Shown here: positions 1 to 7,570 of the stretch, piece after piece
Position numbering within the stretch: the stretch's first letter is position 1
Layout: each line of letters opens with the position of its first letter
Assembly (NCBI GenBank): GCA_002340305.1
Contig: DDLU01000182.1
Location: 1-31,515 of the forward strand
Length of the DNA: 31,515 bases
Source: Desulfovibrio sp. UBA2564
GTDB taxonomy: Bacteria > Desulfobacterota > Desulfovibrionia > Desulfovibrionales > Desulfovibrionaceae
Direction of reading: 5' to 3'
Program-made: the position numbers and the translations under genes
The notes under the pieces: generated by a model
Told to the model about the DNA's origin: nothing
Databases searched by the model: none
What the model saw: the letters and a program-made list of their open reading frames with translations, nothing else

Positions 1-6
1 CGAATC

Positions 7-30
7 AAAACCTTTTAATAAGGCTTTGCC
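7..30. repeat. Partial copy of a dispersed intergenic repeat
   Basis: The sequence here (AAAACCTTTTAATAAGGCTTTGCC) resembles motifs at 2792-2815 and 4608-4632, each an A-rich start, a CTTTT stretch and a G-rich GGGCTTCGCC-like end. It is the most diverged of the three. It precedes the UPF0280 gene and suggests that the DNA left of position 72 is intergenic. The rest of the element, if present, lies outside the window. Confidence 0.45.
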
Positions 31-71
31 GCTACCACTTCCAAATTTCTGCTAAATTTCGAGACTGCACC

Positions 72-818
72 TTGAGTAAAAAGATTCATACAGATCACAC
101 CCGGGCCTACCGTGACAACGTCGCTCTTTCTGCAACCGAAACTTCATTTCAGGTTGTTGTTGAGCAGACAGACTTATTTATTGTCGCTGAAAAAAATTTA
201 AAAGAGCAGGCACTGGATGCTGTTCACGAAATTCGTGGGATTTTGCAGGCCCATTTTGTGCTCAATCCTGAATTTGCGACCAGCCTTGTTCCGGTAGCTG
301 TTCCTGATGGTGTCCATCCGGTAATCAAAGCAATGGCAGATGGTGGCATGGCCTGTGGAGTCGGTCCCATGGCTGCTGTTGCCGGTGCTGTTGCGCAGTA
401 CGTGGCGAACCGGCTTCTGCCTTACTCAAGTAATGTTATCGTAGAAAATGGCGGCGATATTTATATGCACTCCACCTCTGCGCGCAAAGTGGCCCTGCTT
501 TCAGAGCCTGATTCCGGGGCAAAGATCGGACTTTCCATCGAAGCAGCTGACTTCCCTCTTTCTGTCTGCTCATCTTCAGGTACCATTGGTCATTCACTCA
601 GCCTTGGTAGCGGCGATCTGGTCACAGTACGCGCTAAAGATGCACGCTTTGCCGATGCTGCCGCAACATCACTTGCCAACCTGCTCAAGTCCCCTGCTGA
701 TGTTCCCTTAGTAATAAAAAAAGCCCGCGCTCTATCAGAACACGGGCTTGATGGTGTTTTCGTCCAATACGATTCAAAAATAGGAGCTTGGGGCGATCTG
801 GAATTGATTGCCCTCTAA
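72..818 (+). CDS. UPF0280 family protein (ApbE-like fold)
   Basis: A 248-residue protein of the UPF0280 family, related to the ApbE (FAD:protein FMN transferase) fold. Its biochemical role is not established. Visible family features are an early R-x-Y-R, a TDLFI strand near residue 35, a glycine-rich segment GGMACGVGPMAAVAGAVAQ near 90-110, ENGGDIYM near 125, CSSSGTIGHS near 165 and a DAAATSLANLL helix near 195. The start is TTG at 72 with no clear Shine-Dalgarno. The frame stays open to the window edge, so an upstream start cannot be excluded, but the conserved N-terminal R-x-Y-R and the repeat before it favour 72. It converges on the lipoprotein gene, and its 3' end contains a hairpin that would terminate transcription from the opposite strand. 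Confidence 0.85.
   Translation: MSKKIHTDHTRAYRDNVALSATETSFQVVVEQTDLFIVAEKNLKEQALDAVHEIRGILQAHFVLNPEFATSLVPVAVPDGVHPVIKAMADGGMACGVGPMAAVAGAVAQYVANRLLPYSSNVIVENGGDIYMHSTSARKVALLSEPDSGAKIGLSIEAADFPLSVCSSSGTIGHSLSLGSGDLVTVRAKDARFADAAATSLANLLKSPADVPLVIKKARALSEHGLDGVFVQYDSKIGAWGDLELIAL
714..749 (-). terminator. Intrinsic terminator on the minus strand, inside the UPF0280 coding region
   Basis: Read on the minus strand there is a 9-bp stem (AAGCCCGTG with CGCGGGCTT, one G-T pair), an 11-nt loop and then seven T's (complement of A716-A722). It lies about 145 nt past the stop of the lipoprotein gene at 894, in the position expected for that unit's terminator, but within the convergent gene's coding sequence. 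Confidence 0.5.
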
Positions 819-893
819 AATAACTAACCTATTTATAAATCAAAACTGTGAAGCATAATAAAAGTTTCCTTGGCCACCAGAGATATAACTCTT

Positions 894-1385
894 CTATTGA
901 TACACAGCGCGTTCAATTGCCATGAACGGCGGTCCGTTGTTGTCTTCACGGCTTTTATAGAGAGCCATTCTGTACCCGAATGAGATATACAAAGGCCCGG
1001 AATCCAGTTGATCCGGCTTGAGTTCGAAATCAAAAGAAATACCTTTCCCTGCTTCCAGCTTTTCCGGCGAAAAAACCTGTAATCCTTGCGCCAGCACCTC
1101 CCCGTCCATGTCAGATAGATAACCTTGAATCCAAAGTTCTCCGATCCATCCGACCCACATGGGAACGCTGTTCTTTTTCACGTAAGCAGTTCCGCGTAAT
1201 CCGAAACTATCCTTACGCGGCACGATCTCGTAGTCGAATTTCATGAATTCCATATCCATAGTGCGTGGTGTCTCAAGCTTCCATGACTGACGATCTAAAT
1301 GCGATACACCGAGATGAGCACACCCGGACAGAGCCATGAGGACCAGCAACAGCGGCCCTAAACCAACGGGTTTAAATGATTTCAT
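894..1385 (-). CDS. Small predicted lipoprotein, function unknown
   Basis: About 163 residues. The N-terminus has a short positive stretch, a hydrophobic segment and a lipobox LSGC with the lipidation cysteine at residue 22, so the product is probably a membrane-anchored lipoprotein. The remainder is a compact domain that looks beta-rich (for example DMEFMKFDYEIVPRKD and ISFDFELKPDQL). I do not recognise the family. A TTG-started version from 1397 is open, but the ATG at 1385 has GGAG six bases upstream and gives a normal signal peptide, so I chose it. It follows the MTH1187-type gene by about 23 nt and is probably co-transcribed with it. Confidence 0.75.
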   Translation of the reverse strand: MKSFKPVGLGPLLLVLMALSGCAHLGVSHLDRQSWKLETPRTMDMEFMKFDYEIVPRKDSFGLRGTAYVKKNSVPMWVGWIGELWIQGYLSDMDGEVLAQGLQVFSPEKLEAGKGISFDFELKPDQLDSGPLYISFGYRMALYKSREDNNGPPFMAIERAVYQ

Positions 1386-1408
1386 CAAATTCTCCAAACC
1401 GACCCCGG

Positions 1409-1702
1409 TTAGAGTTTAGATTCAACAGATTTCACTTTGCCGTGCAGCCTGTCAACCGCACCTTTGCGGCAATCGGCTTTCATCAGCATATAAATGCGTT
1501 CGCAATCGGGTTCAAGGGACTTATAACATTTGGTCACTACGCCCATCACTTCATCCCACTCACCTTCAATGCAGGTGCCCATGGGACCGAGCCGGCAAGG
1601 CAGGCCGCATTCACGAATAATCTTCACAACCCGTGCAACATAAGGGCTGACACTCTCACCTTTATCAGTGGGAAAAATTGTCAATTCAACAAGTACACTC
1701 AT
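1409..1702 (-). CDS. MTH1187 family thiamine-binding protein
   Basis: A 97-residue protein matching the MTH1187/YkoF-like (formerly DUF77) family. These are small ferredoxin-like-fold proteins, and some members bind thiamine. Family traits seen are the opening MSVLVELTIFPTDKGESVS, the segment GLPCRLGPMGTCIEGEWDEV with its conserved GPMGT core, and the full usual length of about 100 residues. A GGAG Shine-Dalgarno lies about nine bases before the ATG. No thiamine biosynthesis or transport gene is visible nearby, so the ligand is inferred from family membership. It is the first gene of a two-gene unit with the downstream lipoprotein and is divergent from the radical SAM gene. Confidence 0.85.
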   Translation of the reverse strand: MSVLVELTIFPTDKGESVSPYVARVVKIIRECGLPCRLGPMGTCIEGEWDEVMGVVTKCYKSLEPDCERIYMLMKADCRKGAVDRLHGKVKSVESKL

Positions 1703-1721
1703 TTAATCAATCTCCATACAC

Positions 1722-1750
1722 GTTGACACTGCTTGTCAACTCATTATAAG
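1722..1750 (+). promoter_or_regulatory. Sigma70-type promoter overlapped by a perfect palindrome
   Basis: TTGACA at 1723-1728, a 16-nt spacer and TATAAG at 1745-1750 make a near-consensus promoter for the radical SAM gene starting at 1814. The -35 box is part of a perfect inverted repeat, GTTGACA-CTGCT-TGTCAAC (1722-1740), whose second arm fills the spacer. This is an arrangement expected of a repressor site. The regulator is unknown. Confidence 0.6.
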
Positions 1751-1813
1751 TTCGGCCTCCCGAATACCGATACTTAAATTAACCCGCATAAATTTTACAA
1801 GGAGTAAAATCAC

Positions 1814-2737
1814 ATGGGTGAATATTATATGCCTGCGGAAGGCGAAGGTAAATTCCAGCAGTTAATGACTTGGATTAAAGATAAAAAACGTCCCCGCCCT
1901 TCTTTCCCGCGCGCCATTCAGATTCAAACAACAAGCTACTGTAATGCCATGTGTTTGTTCTGCGGCTGGAAACACACCCATGATACACAGCCTCAAGGCC
2001 ATATGGAAGATGATCTTTTCAAAAAAATCATCGACGAAACCAGCAAGCATTTCATCGGCCGTGTCAGCCCTTATTTAATGAATGAGCCGCTCATGGATAA
2101 AAAAATGCCTGAGCGTATCGCCTACATTGAAAAGCACAAAAAGCCCTTCACCCGCACTAAAATCAACACTAACGGTGCTCTGCTGAATGAGGATATGAGT
2201 GAAAGACTCATCGAATCAGGTCTGCGTCACCTCTGGGTTTCCGTACAGGGCTACTCTGCTGAGACTTACACTGAATCCATGGGCATCAAAAAATTCAACA
2301 TCCTTGATAACATCGATAAATTTCTCAACATCAAGGAAAAAAAAGGTGCCAAGCGCCCTAAAGTTTCCATCACCACCCTTGATACCACCATCGTTCACGA
2401 TGAGCTGGAGTACGCTAAAAAACATTGGGCCAAGCGTGATGTAACCTTCAAAATCCATCAACTCGACAACCGCGCCGGGGATGATATCAGCGGACTGAGC
2501 GCACGCAAACCCCAGCTTAAGCGCGACTGTGATCTTTTCCTGAAACAGGCCTATGTACTCTTCAATGGTGATGTAATCCTCTGTTGTCATGACTGGCGCA
2601 GAACAGTGGTTCTGGGCAACCTCTATAAAAACACCCTTGAAGAAATCTGGAACTCCGATCACTTCATCTCACTGATCCGCCAGTATCAAGCTGGGGATTT
2701 CAGCAATCTCAAGATTTGTAAGACCTGCACTGGTTAG
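1814..2737 (+). CDS. Radical SAM/SPASM domain protein
   Basis: A 307-residue radical SAM enzyme. The cluster-binding CxxxCxxC is TSYCNAMCLFCGW with Cys43, Cys47 and Cys50. The C-terminal part has the SPASM/twitch pattern: a cysteine near 239, CC at 257-258 followed by GNLYKNTLEEIWNS, and a closing CKTC pair at 302 and 305. Such proteins usually bind a second FeS cluster and modify peptides, proteins or cofactors. The substrate cannot be read from the sequence, and no precursor peptide or partner is evident nearby. AAGGAGT lies about eight bases before the ATG. The protein stops two residues after its last cysteine, and a repeat element begins four bases past the stop. Confidence 0.85.
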   Translation: MGEYYMPAEGEGKFQQLMTWIKDKKRPRPSFPRAIQIQTTSYCNAMCLFCGWKHTHDTQPQGHMEDDLFKKIIDETSKHFIGRVSPYLMNEPLMDKKMPERIAYIEKHKKPFTRTKINTNGALLNEDMSERLIESGLRHLWVSVQGYSAETYTESMGIKKFNILDNIDKFLNIKEKKGAKRPKVSITTLDTTIVHDELEYAKKHWAKRDVTFKIHQLDNRAGDDISGLSARKPQLKRDCDLFLKQAYVLFNGDVILCCHDWRRTVVLGNLYKNTLEEIWNSDHFISLIRQYQAGDFSNLKICKTCTG

Positions 2738-2740
2738 TCT

Positions 2741-2978
2741 TCCCTCCGGGGGCCAAAGAAACTTTTTGTAAAAAGTTTCTCTGGACTCTTCAAAAACTTT
2801 TATCGGGGCTTCGCCGCGTTGATACCTAGTTGTGCAGAAAATAGTCCATTCTCCCATCAAACCCAGCGAAGCTCTACTAAAACGTCTTTTGGGAAGAGGG
2901 GATGGGGTCTGGGGAAGGGGAGAAAACCTTTTGAGCGTTAGCAAAAGGGCCTCTCCCCTTCCCCAGCCGCCGGAGGCA
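2741..2978. repeat. Dispersed intergenic repeat element bounded by inverted ends
   Basis: A roughly 240-bp non-coding element between the radical SAM gene and cobA-hemD. Its ends are imperfect inverted repeats (CCTCCGGGGGCC at 2743-2754 and GCCGCCGGAGGC at 2966-2977). Inside are a perfect palindrome at 2757-2780 (11-bp arms, AGAAACTTTTT, 2-nt centre), the shared motif at 2792-2815 and a long stem-loop at 2909-2966. It has no transposase and no convincing ORF. It resembles a small non-autonomous repeat (REP or MITE-like), but this is inference. Confidence 0.6.
2909..2966. repeat. 58-nt perfect stem-loop
   Basis: The arms CTGGGGAAGGGGAGA (2909-2923) and its exact reverse complement (2952-2966) enclose a second inner stem, CTTTTG (2928-2933) with CAAAAG (2942-2947). 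The result is a very stable hairpin on either strand. It has no T-run directly after it, so a terminator role is uncertain. It lies within the dispersed repeat element. Confidence 0.75.
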
Positions 2979-2980
2979 AA

Positions 2981-3012
2981 TAAAAAAGGAGGACCGCGTG
3001 GGTCCTCCTTTT
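2981..3012 (-). terminator. Terminator of cobA-hemD
   Basis: Minus strand: a 12-bp stem (AAAAGGAGGACC with GGTCCTCCTTTT), a 5-nt loop (2996-3000) and a run of T's (complement of A2982-A2987), seven bases beyond the cobA-hemD stop codon. It is flanked on both sides by A/T runs and could also act on plus-strand transcripts. Confidence 0.85.
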
Positions 3013-3018
3013 GAGTAG

Positions 3019-4533
3019 CTATTCAGAAACTTCCTGCACCAGAGTATCGATCAGTGCGGGGATGGTGTAATCTTCGGGCTGGATATCCGGCTCATAACCG
3101 AACCCTTCGAGGGTCTTGGCCGTGATAGGGCCGATACAGGCGATTTTCACACTGTCTTTGTATTTATGGAAGACTTCCGGTTCAATGAGGTTGAAGAAGT
3201 TTTCAACAGTGCTGGAGCTGGTGAAGGTCAGGTAATCGATCTTACCTGCTTCGAAAGCCTCGGCGATGGGACCGGGATCATTCTCGGAAAGTCCGGTCTC
3301 GTAGACGGGCAGAATCTTAACTTCTGCGCCGGCCTTGCGCAGCTCTTCAGGCAGCACTTCGCGGGCAATCTTGGCACGCGGGATGAGCACCTTTTTGCCT
3401 TTGATTCCCTTTTCGAGCAGTCCGGAAACAACGCCTTCAGCAACGTACTTCTCGGGTACGAAGTCGGGGCGGATGCCGCGTTCGACCAGAGCATCAGCGG
3501 TTGCGGGGCCGATGGCGGCGATTTCGATTCCGCCAAATGCGCGGGCATCGAGACCTGCTTCGTCCATCTGCTTGAAGAAATGTTTTACACCGTTCACGGA
3601 AGTGAAGATCAGCCAATTCCAGTTGGAAAGACCTTTAATCTCAGCCTGAACATCGGAGTAATCAGCAACAGGCTCGATGTTGATGGTCGGGAATTCGTGC
3701 ACGCATGCACCGAGTTTACCGAGGGTAGAAACAAGGCCGCTGGCCTGTTCACGGGCGCGGGTAACAACAACGCCTTTGCCAAGCAGAGGCTTCTTCTCGA
3801 ACCATGCCAGCTTGTCGTGCAAGGAGCAGACTCCGCCCACAACGATGATGGAAGGAGCTTTGAACTTGCGTTCTTTTGCTTCCTCGGCAACGTTTTCGAG
3901 GGTGGAGACAAAAGACTGCTGGTTGCAGCGGGTGCCCCAGCGAACAAGGGCAACCGGAGTTTCGGGATCGCGACCGTTTTTAATCAGGTTCTCAGCGATC
4001 ATGGGCAGATTTTTCACGCCCATGTAGAAAACGAGAGTGCTGGTGGATTTGGCGTATACTGCCCAGTTGTGACCGGATTTTTCCTTGGTAGGATCTTCAT
4101 GCCCGGTGATGAAGCATACGGAAGTGGTGAAATCACGGTGGGTTACCGGAATACCTGCATAAGCGGGAGCAGCAACACCTGCGGTGATGCCGGGAATGAC
4201 TTCAAAATCGATTCCGGCTTCAACCAGCTCTTCAGCTTCTTCGCCGCCGCGACCGAATACATAAGGATCGCCGCCTTTAAGACGGGCAATGACTTTGCCT
4301 TCCTGCGCTTTCTCAACGATGAGTTCGTTGATTTTATCCTGCGGAAGGGTGTGGTCGCCGCCTTTTTTACCTACGTAAAGGATTTCGCAATCAGCTTTAC
4401 AGTAGTTCAGAAATTCGATGTTTGCCAGATAGTCGTAGATGAGTACATCTGCGGTTTCCAGCACTTCTTTAGCTTTAACAGTCAGCAGACCGGGATCACC
4501 GGGACCCGCACCAATCAGATAAACCAAACCCAT
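3019..4533 (-). CDS. cobA-hemD: Fused uroporphyrinogen-III C-methyltransferase / uroporphyrinogen-III synthase
   Basis: A 504-residue fusion of two tetrapyrrole enzymes. Residues 1 to about 245 are the SAM-dependent methyltransferase (SUMT/CobA) making precorrin-2, with VYLIGAGPGDPGLLTVKA at the start, GGDPYVFGRGGEE near 85 and VIPGITAGVAAPAYAGIPVT near 117. From about 253 (GKGVVVTRAREQASG) to the end is a HemD-type uroporphyrinogen-III synthase that cyclises hydroxymethylbilane. The pair channels flux toward sirohaem, cobalamin and, in sulfate reducers, haem by the sirohaem route. The start ATG has GAGGG upstream. It lies downstream of valS on the same strand but is separated by a terminator-like hairpin and a repeat, so it is probably its own unit, with its own terminator just after the stop. 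Confidence 0.95.
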   Translation of the reverse strand: MGLVYLIGAGPGDPGLLTVKAKEVLETADVLIYDYLANIEFLNYCKADCEILYVGKKGGDHTLPQDKINELIVEKAQEGKVIARLKGGDPYVFGRGGEEAEELVEAGIDFEVIPGITAGVAAPAYAGIPVTHRDFTTSVCFITGHEDPTKEKSGHNWAVYAKSTSTLVFYMGVKNLPMIAENLIKNGRDPETPVALVRWGTRCNQQSFVSTLENVAEEAKERKFKAPSIIVVGGVCSLHDKLAWFEKKPLLGKGVVVTRAREQASGLVSTLGKLGACVHEFPTINIEPVADYSDVQAEIKGLSNWNWLIFTSVNGVKHFFKQMDEAGLDARAFGGIEIAAIGPATADALVERGIRPDFVPEKYVAEGVVSGLLEKGIKGKKVLIPRAKIAREVLPEELRKAGAEVKILPVYETGLSENDPGPIAEAFEAGKIDYLTFTSSSTVENFFNLIEPEVFHKYKDSVKIACIGPITAKTLEGFGYEPDIQPEDYTIPALIDTLVQEVSE

Positions 4534-4550
4534 ATATCCACCCTCTTTTT

Positions 4551-4632
4551 ATGCCTTCGGCGACCCTACCGGGGGCCTCAACCCCTTTGAAAAGGATTTA
4601 AGAATCCCAAACTTTTTTATTAGGGCTTCGCC
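4551..4632. repeat. Dispersed intergenic repeat, second form
   Basis: The gap between cobA-hemD and valS begins with a GCCTTCGGCG / CCGGGGGCC GC-rich part and ends with the shared motif at 4608-4632 (CAAACTTTTTTATTAGGGCTTCGCC), close to the one at 2792-2815. The element lies in the probable 5' leader of cobA-hemD. There is no coding potential. Confidence 0.5.
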
Positions 4633-4645
4633 ATTGTTACTTATC

Positions 4646-4678
4646 AAATCGGGGAGACTTAAAAAGCCTCCCCGATTT
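4646..4678 (-). terminator. Probable valS terminator
   Basis: A perfect 11-bp inverted repeat (AAATCGGGGAG 4646-4656, CTCCCCGATTT 4668-4678) begins six bases past the valS stop. The A/T end of the stem supplies a short T-run on the minus strand, but no long T-tract follows, so termination may be partial. Confidence 0.6.
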
Positions 4679-4684
4679 AAATAA

Positions 4685-7339
4685 CTATTCCATAACGCTT
4701 ACGAGTCTATCTTTGAGTTCAGTAAGCTTTGCTTTCTTATCGTTGATCTCTTCCAAGCGGGCTTTCTCTTTTTCCACAACTGCTGCGGGAGCGTTGCTGA
4801 CAAAGCCTTTGTTGGCGAGTTTCTTTTCGATCATTACAAGATCTTTGTCCAGCTTGGCAAATTCCTTATCCAGACGGGCAAGCTCGGACTCGAAGTCTAC
4901 TGCGCCTGCCAGCGGTACAAAGAGTTCGTTACCCTGTACAACTGCAGTGCCGGATGCGCTGGGACCTTCTGCTTCAGGGCCTGCGGTTACGTTATCCAGA
5001 CGGGCAAGAGCCTTGAACAGCTCAATGTTATCGTTGATCAACGCAGCAGACTGGTCATTGGCAGTGCGTACGATGAGTTCCAGCTTCTTGGAAGGAGCAA
5101 TGATCAACTCGGTACGGATGTTACGTACAGCGGAGACGAGACCCTGAAAAAGTTCCATATCCTTGATGGCTTTTTCATTGCGGCAGTTATCGCGCTTTTC
5201 GGGGAAGGCAACAGTTGCGATATCACCGTTTTCGATTCCGGGCAGTACGGACCAGATTTCCTGAGTTACGAAAGGCATTACCGGGTGCAGCAGAACCATG
5301 GTTTCAGAAAGAACAGTCCAGAGGACCTTCAGGGTTGCGTCTTTACGGGAAGCATCGTCGCTGTAAAGGTCCGGCTTGATCATTTCGAGGTACCAGTCGC
5401 AGAACTCGTTCCAAATGAACTTGTACATGGTCTGGGCCACTTCATTGAAGCGGTAGGCTTCCACTGCTTCACGCATGGTATCCTTAACTTCTTCAAGACG
5501 GTGCAAAATCCACTCGTTAGCAAGGCCGGATGCATCTCCGAGGGACGTTTCGGGCTTCTTGCCATCGAGGTTCATGAGCGCAAAACGTGCAGAGTTCCAA
5601 ATCTTGTTCACAAAGTTGCGGTAACCGTCGATACGCTGCTCGGAAAGCTTGATATCGCGTCCCATGGCGGCGAAAGAAGTCAGGGTAAAACGCAGAGCGT
5701 CAGTACCGTACTTGTCGGACATTTCCAGCGGATCGATAACGTTACCGGTGGACTTGGACATCTTCTTGCCGTGCTCATCACGCACCAGAGCGTGAATGTA
5801 AACATGATGGAAAGGAATCTGATCCTGAAAGTGGATACCCATCATCATCATACGTGCTACCCAGAAAAACAGGATGTCAAATCCGGTAATCAGCACGGAT
5901 GTGGGGTAGTATCTGGCCAGTTCCGGAGTCTCTTCAGGCCAACCCATGGTTGAGAAAGGCCAGAGAGCGGAAGAAAACCAGGTATCGAGAACGTCTTCTT
6001 CCTGCACGAGCTTGGAAGAGGAGCACTTGGTGCACTTGGTGGGATCTTCAGTGGACACAATAAGTTCACCACACTCTTCACAGGTCCATGCCGGAATGCG
6101 GTGTCCCCACCAAATCTGACGGGAGATGCACCAGTCACGGATGTTATCCAGCCATTCGTAGTAAACCTTTTCCCAGTTGTTGGGGAAAATCTTAGTTTCG
6201 GACGGAACAGCTGCGCGGGCTTTTTCAGCCAGAGGCTTCATGGCGACAAACCACTGTTCGGAAACATGAGGCTCAATGGTAGACTTACAGCGGTAACATT
6301 CACCAACGGAATGCTCATGGTCGTCGATGGAGATTAGTGCGCCTTCGGCTTTAAGGTCCTCAACGATAACCTTGCGCAAATCATCTTTGTACATGCCCTG
6401 ATATTTTTCAGGACCGTTTTCATTGATATTACCGTCTTCATCGAACACGGAAAGAACTTCGAGGTTGTGCTTGCGGCCCAGTTCCCAGTCATTCATGTCG
6501 TGAGCAGGGGTAACTTTCAACGCACCGGTACCGAACTCCATGTCCACATAAGAATCACCGATGATGGGCAGTTCGCGGCCTACGATGGGCAGAATAGCGG
6601 TCTTACCGATAAGGTGCTTGTAGCGGCCATCTTCGGGGTTAACGCAGATGGCGGTATCACCGAGCATGGTTTCGGGACGGGTGGTGGCAATGGTCAGGTC
6701 GCCGGAACCGTCGGAAAGCTTGTACTTGAGGTTATAAAAATGGCCCGGTTTGGGGGAATGTTCTACTTCATCATCAGCAAGCGCGGTGTGGCAGCGGTTA
6801 CACCAGTTGATGATGTAGTTACCTTTGTAGATCAGGCCTTCTTCGTAAAGCTGCACGAAAACCTTGCGGACAGCTTTAGCGCGGTCTTCGTCAAAGGTGA
6901 AGCATTCACGATCCCAGTCAACGGATGCGCCCATGCGACGAATCTGTTTAAGGATATGACCGCCCTTTTCTTCTTTCCATTCCCAAACGCGCTCGATAAA
7001 CTTGTCGCGACCGAGATCGTCACGGGTCTTGCCTTCGGTCTTGAGCTGACGCTCTACAACGTTCTGAGTAGCAATACCTGCGTGGTCGGTACCGGGAACC
7101 CAGAGAACATTCTTGCCTTGCTGACGCTGGTAGCGGCAGAGAATATCCTGCAAGGTAATGTTCAGGGCATGGCCCATGTGCAGCACACCAGTGACGTTCG
7201 GCGGCGGAATCACGATAGAGTAGGGATCGCCGTCAGCTTCGGGATCGGGTGTGAAAGTCTTGTTCTCTTCCCAGTGGTCAAGCCACTTTTTTTCTACATC
7301 CCAAGGTTCGTAACCTTTGGGGAGATTTGATTCCGCCAT
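4685..7339 (-). CDS. valS: Valyl-tRNA synthetase
   Basis: An 884-residue class I aminoacyl-tRNA synthetase that charges tRNA-Val. The HIGH motif is HMGH (residues 54-57, after PPPNVTGV) and the KMSKS loop is KKMSKSTGN (near 526-530). The editing domain contains TTRPETMLGD, and a four-cysteine zinc-like site CEEC...CTKC lies at 420-439. A C-terminal coiled coil, rich in Lys and Glu, is the usual ValS tRNA-binding arm. An upstream TTG at 7375 is in frame, but ATG 7339 is preceded by AGGAGT and starts the conserved N-terminus, so I use it. The length is typical of bacterial ValS. I see no T-box leader in the 230 bp upstream. Confidence 0.97.
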   Translation of the reverse strand: MAESNLPKGYEPWDVEKKWLDHWEENKTFTPDPEADGDPYSIVIPPPNVTGVLHMGHALNITLQDILCRYQRQQGKNVLWVPGTDHAGIATQNVVERQLKTEGKTRDDLGRDKFIERVWEWKEEKGGHILKQIRRMGASVDWDRECFTFDEDRAKAVRKVFVQLYEEGLIYKGNYIINWCNRCHTALADDEVEHSPKPGHFYNLKYKLSDGSGDLTIATTRPETMLGDTAICVNPEDGRYKHLIGKTAILPIVGRELPIIGDSYVDMEFGTGALKVTPAHDMNDWELGRKHNLEVLSVFDEDGNINENGPEKYQGMYKDDLRKVIVEDLKAEGALISIDDHEHSVGECYRCKSTIEPHVSEQWFVAMKPLAEKARAAVPSETKIFPNNWEKVYYEWLDNIRDWCISRQIWWGHRIPAWTCEECGELIVSTEDPTKCTKCSSSKLVQEEDVLDTWFSSALWPFSTMGWPEETPELARYYPTSVLITGFDILFFWVARMMMMGIHFQDQIPFHHVYIHALVRDEHGKKMSKSTGNVIDPLEMSDKYGTDALRFTLTSFAAMGRDIKLSEQRIDGYRNFVNKIWNSARFALMNLDGKKPETSLGDASGLANEWILHRLEEVKDTMREAVEAYRFNEVAQTMYKFIWNEFCDWYLEMIKPDLYSDDASRKDATLKVLWTVLSETMVLLHPVMPFVTQEIWSVLPGIENGDIATVAFPEKRDNCRNEKAIKDMELFQGLVSAVRNIRTELIIAPSKKLELIVRTANDQSAALINDNIELFKALARLDNVTAGPEAEGPSASGTAVVQGNELFVPLAGAVDFESELARLDKEFAKLDKDLVMIEKKLANKGFVSNAPAAVVEKEKARLEEINDKKAKLTELKDRLVSVME

Positions 7340-7484
7340 GAATGGACTCCTGTCTAAATATAAATTCTTAAACAAAAAATACGTAGCGGGGCGCCGATTG
7401 TCAGGCTTCCCGTTGCATAAATCATTGTTAAGTTGGTTTCATAATAATATTTTTTGAAAAAGATGTGCTTTGCCTGCCCTCTTT

Positions 7485-7502
7485 TTCCGTGTATTTACGG
7501 AA
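7485..7502. promoter_or_regulatory. Palindrome in the valS / BPL_N divergent intergenic region
   Basis: TTCCGT-GTATTT-ACGGAA (7485-7502) is a perfect inverted repeat with 6-bp arms, between two divergent genes. It could be an operator. There is no flanking T-run that would make it a terminator. I could not place confident -35/-10 boxes around it. Confidence 0.35.
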
Positions 7503-7570
7503 CAGGGGTTAAAAACAAAAGCACTCGCCTCGTCAACTTGCGCTACACACACTTATAAAGAGACACGAAC

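Noticed and set aside
2669..2944. 91-codon minus-strand frame through the repeat element
   Set aside because: It spans the palindrome and overlaps the radical SAM 3' end. There is no ribosome site, so it is treated as repeat DNA.
3166..4590. 474-codon open frame antisense to cobA-hemD
   Set aside because: It is in the same codon register as a clear two-domain enzyme, has no ribosome site and shows no recognisable protein.
6467..7330. 287-codon open frame antisense to valS
   Set aside because: It is a shadow of valS without start signals or similarity.
7376..7570. T-box leader for valS
   Set aside because: No specifier stem, T-box sequence or antiterminator could be found upstream of valS.
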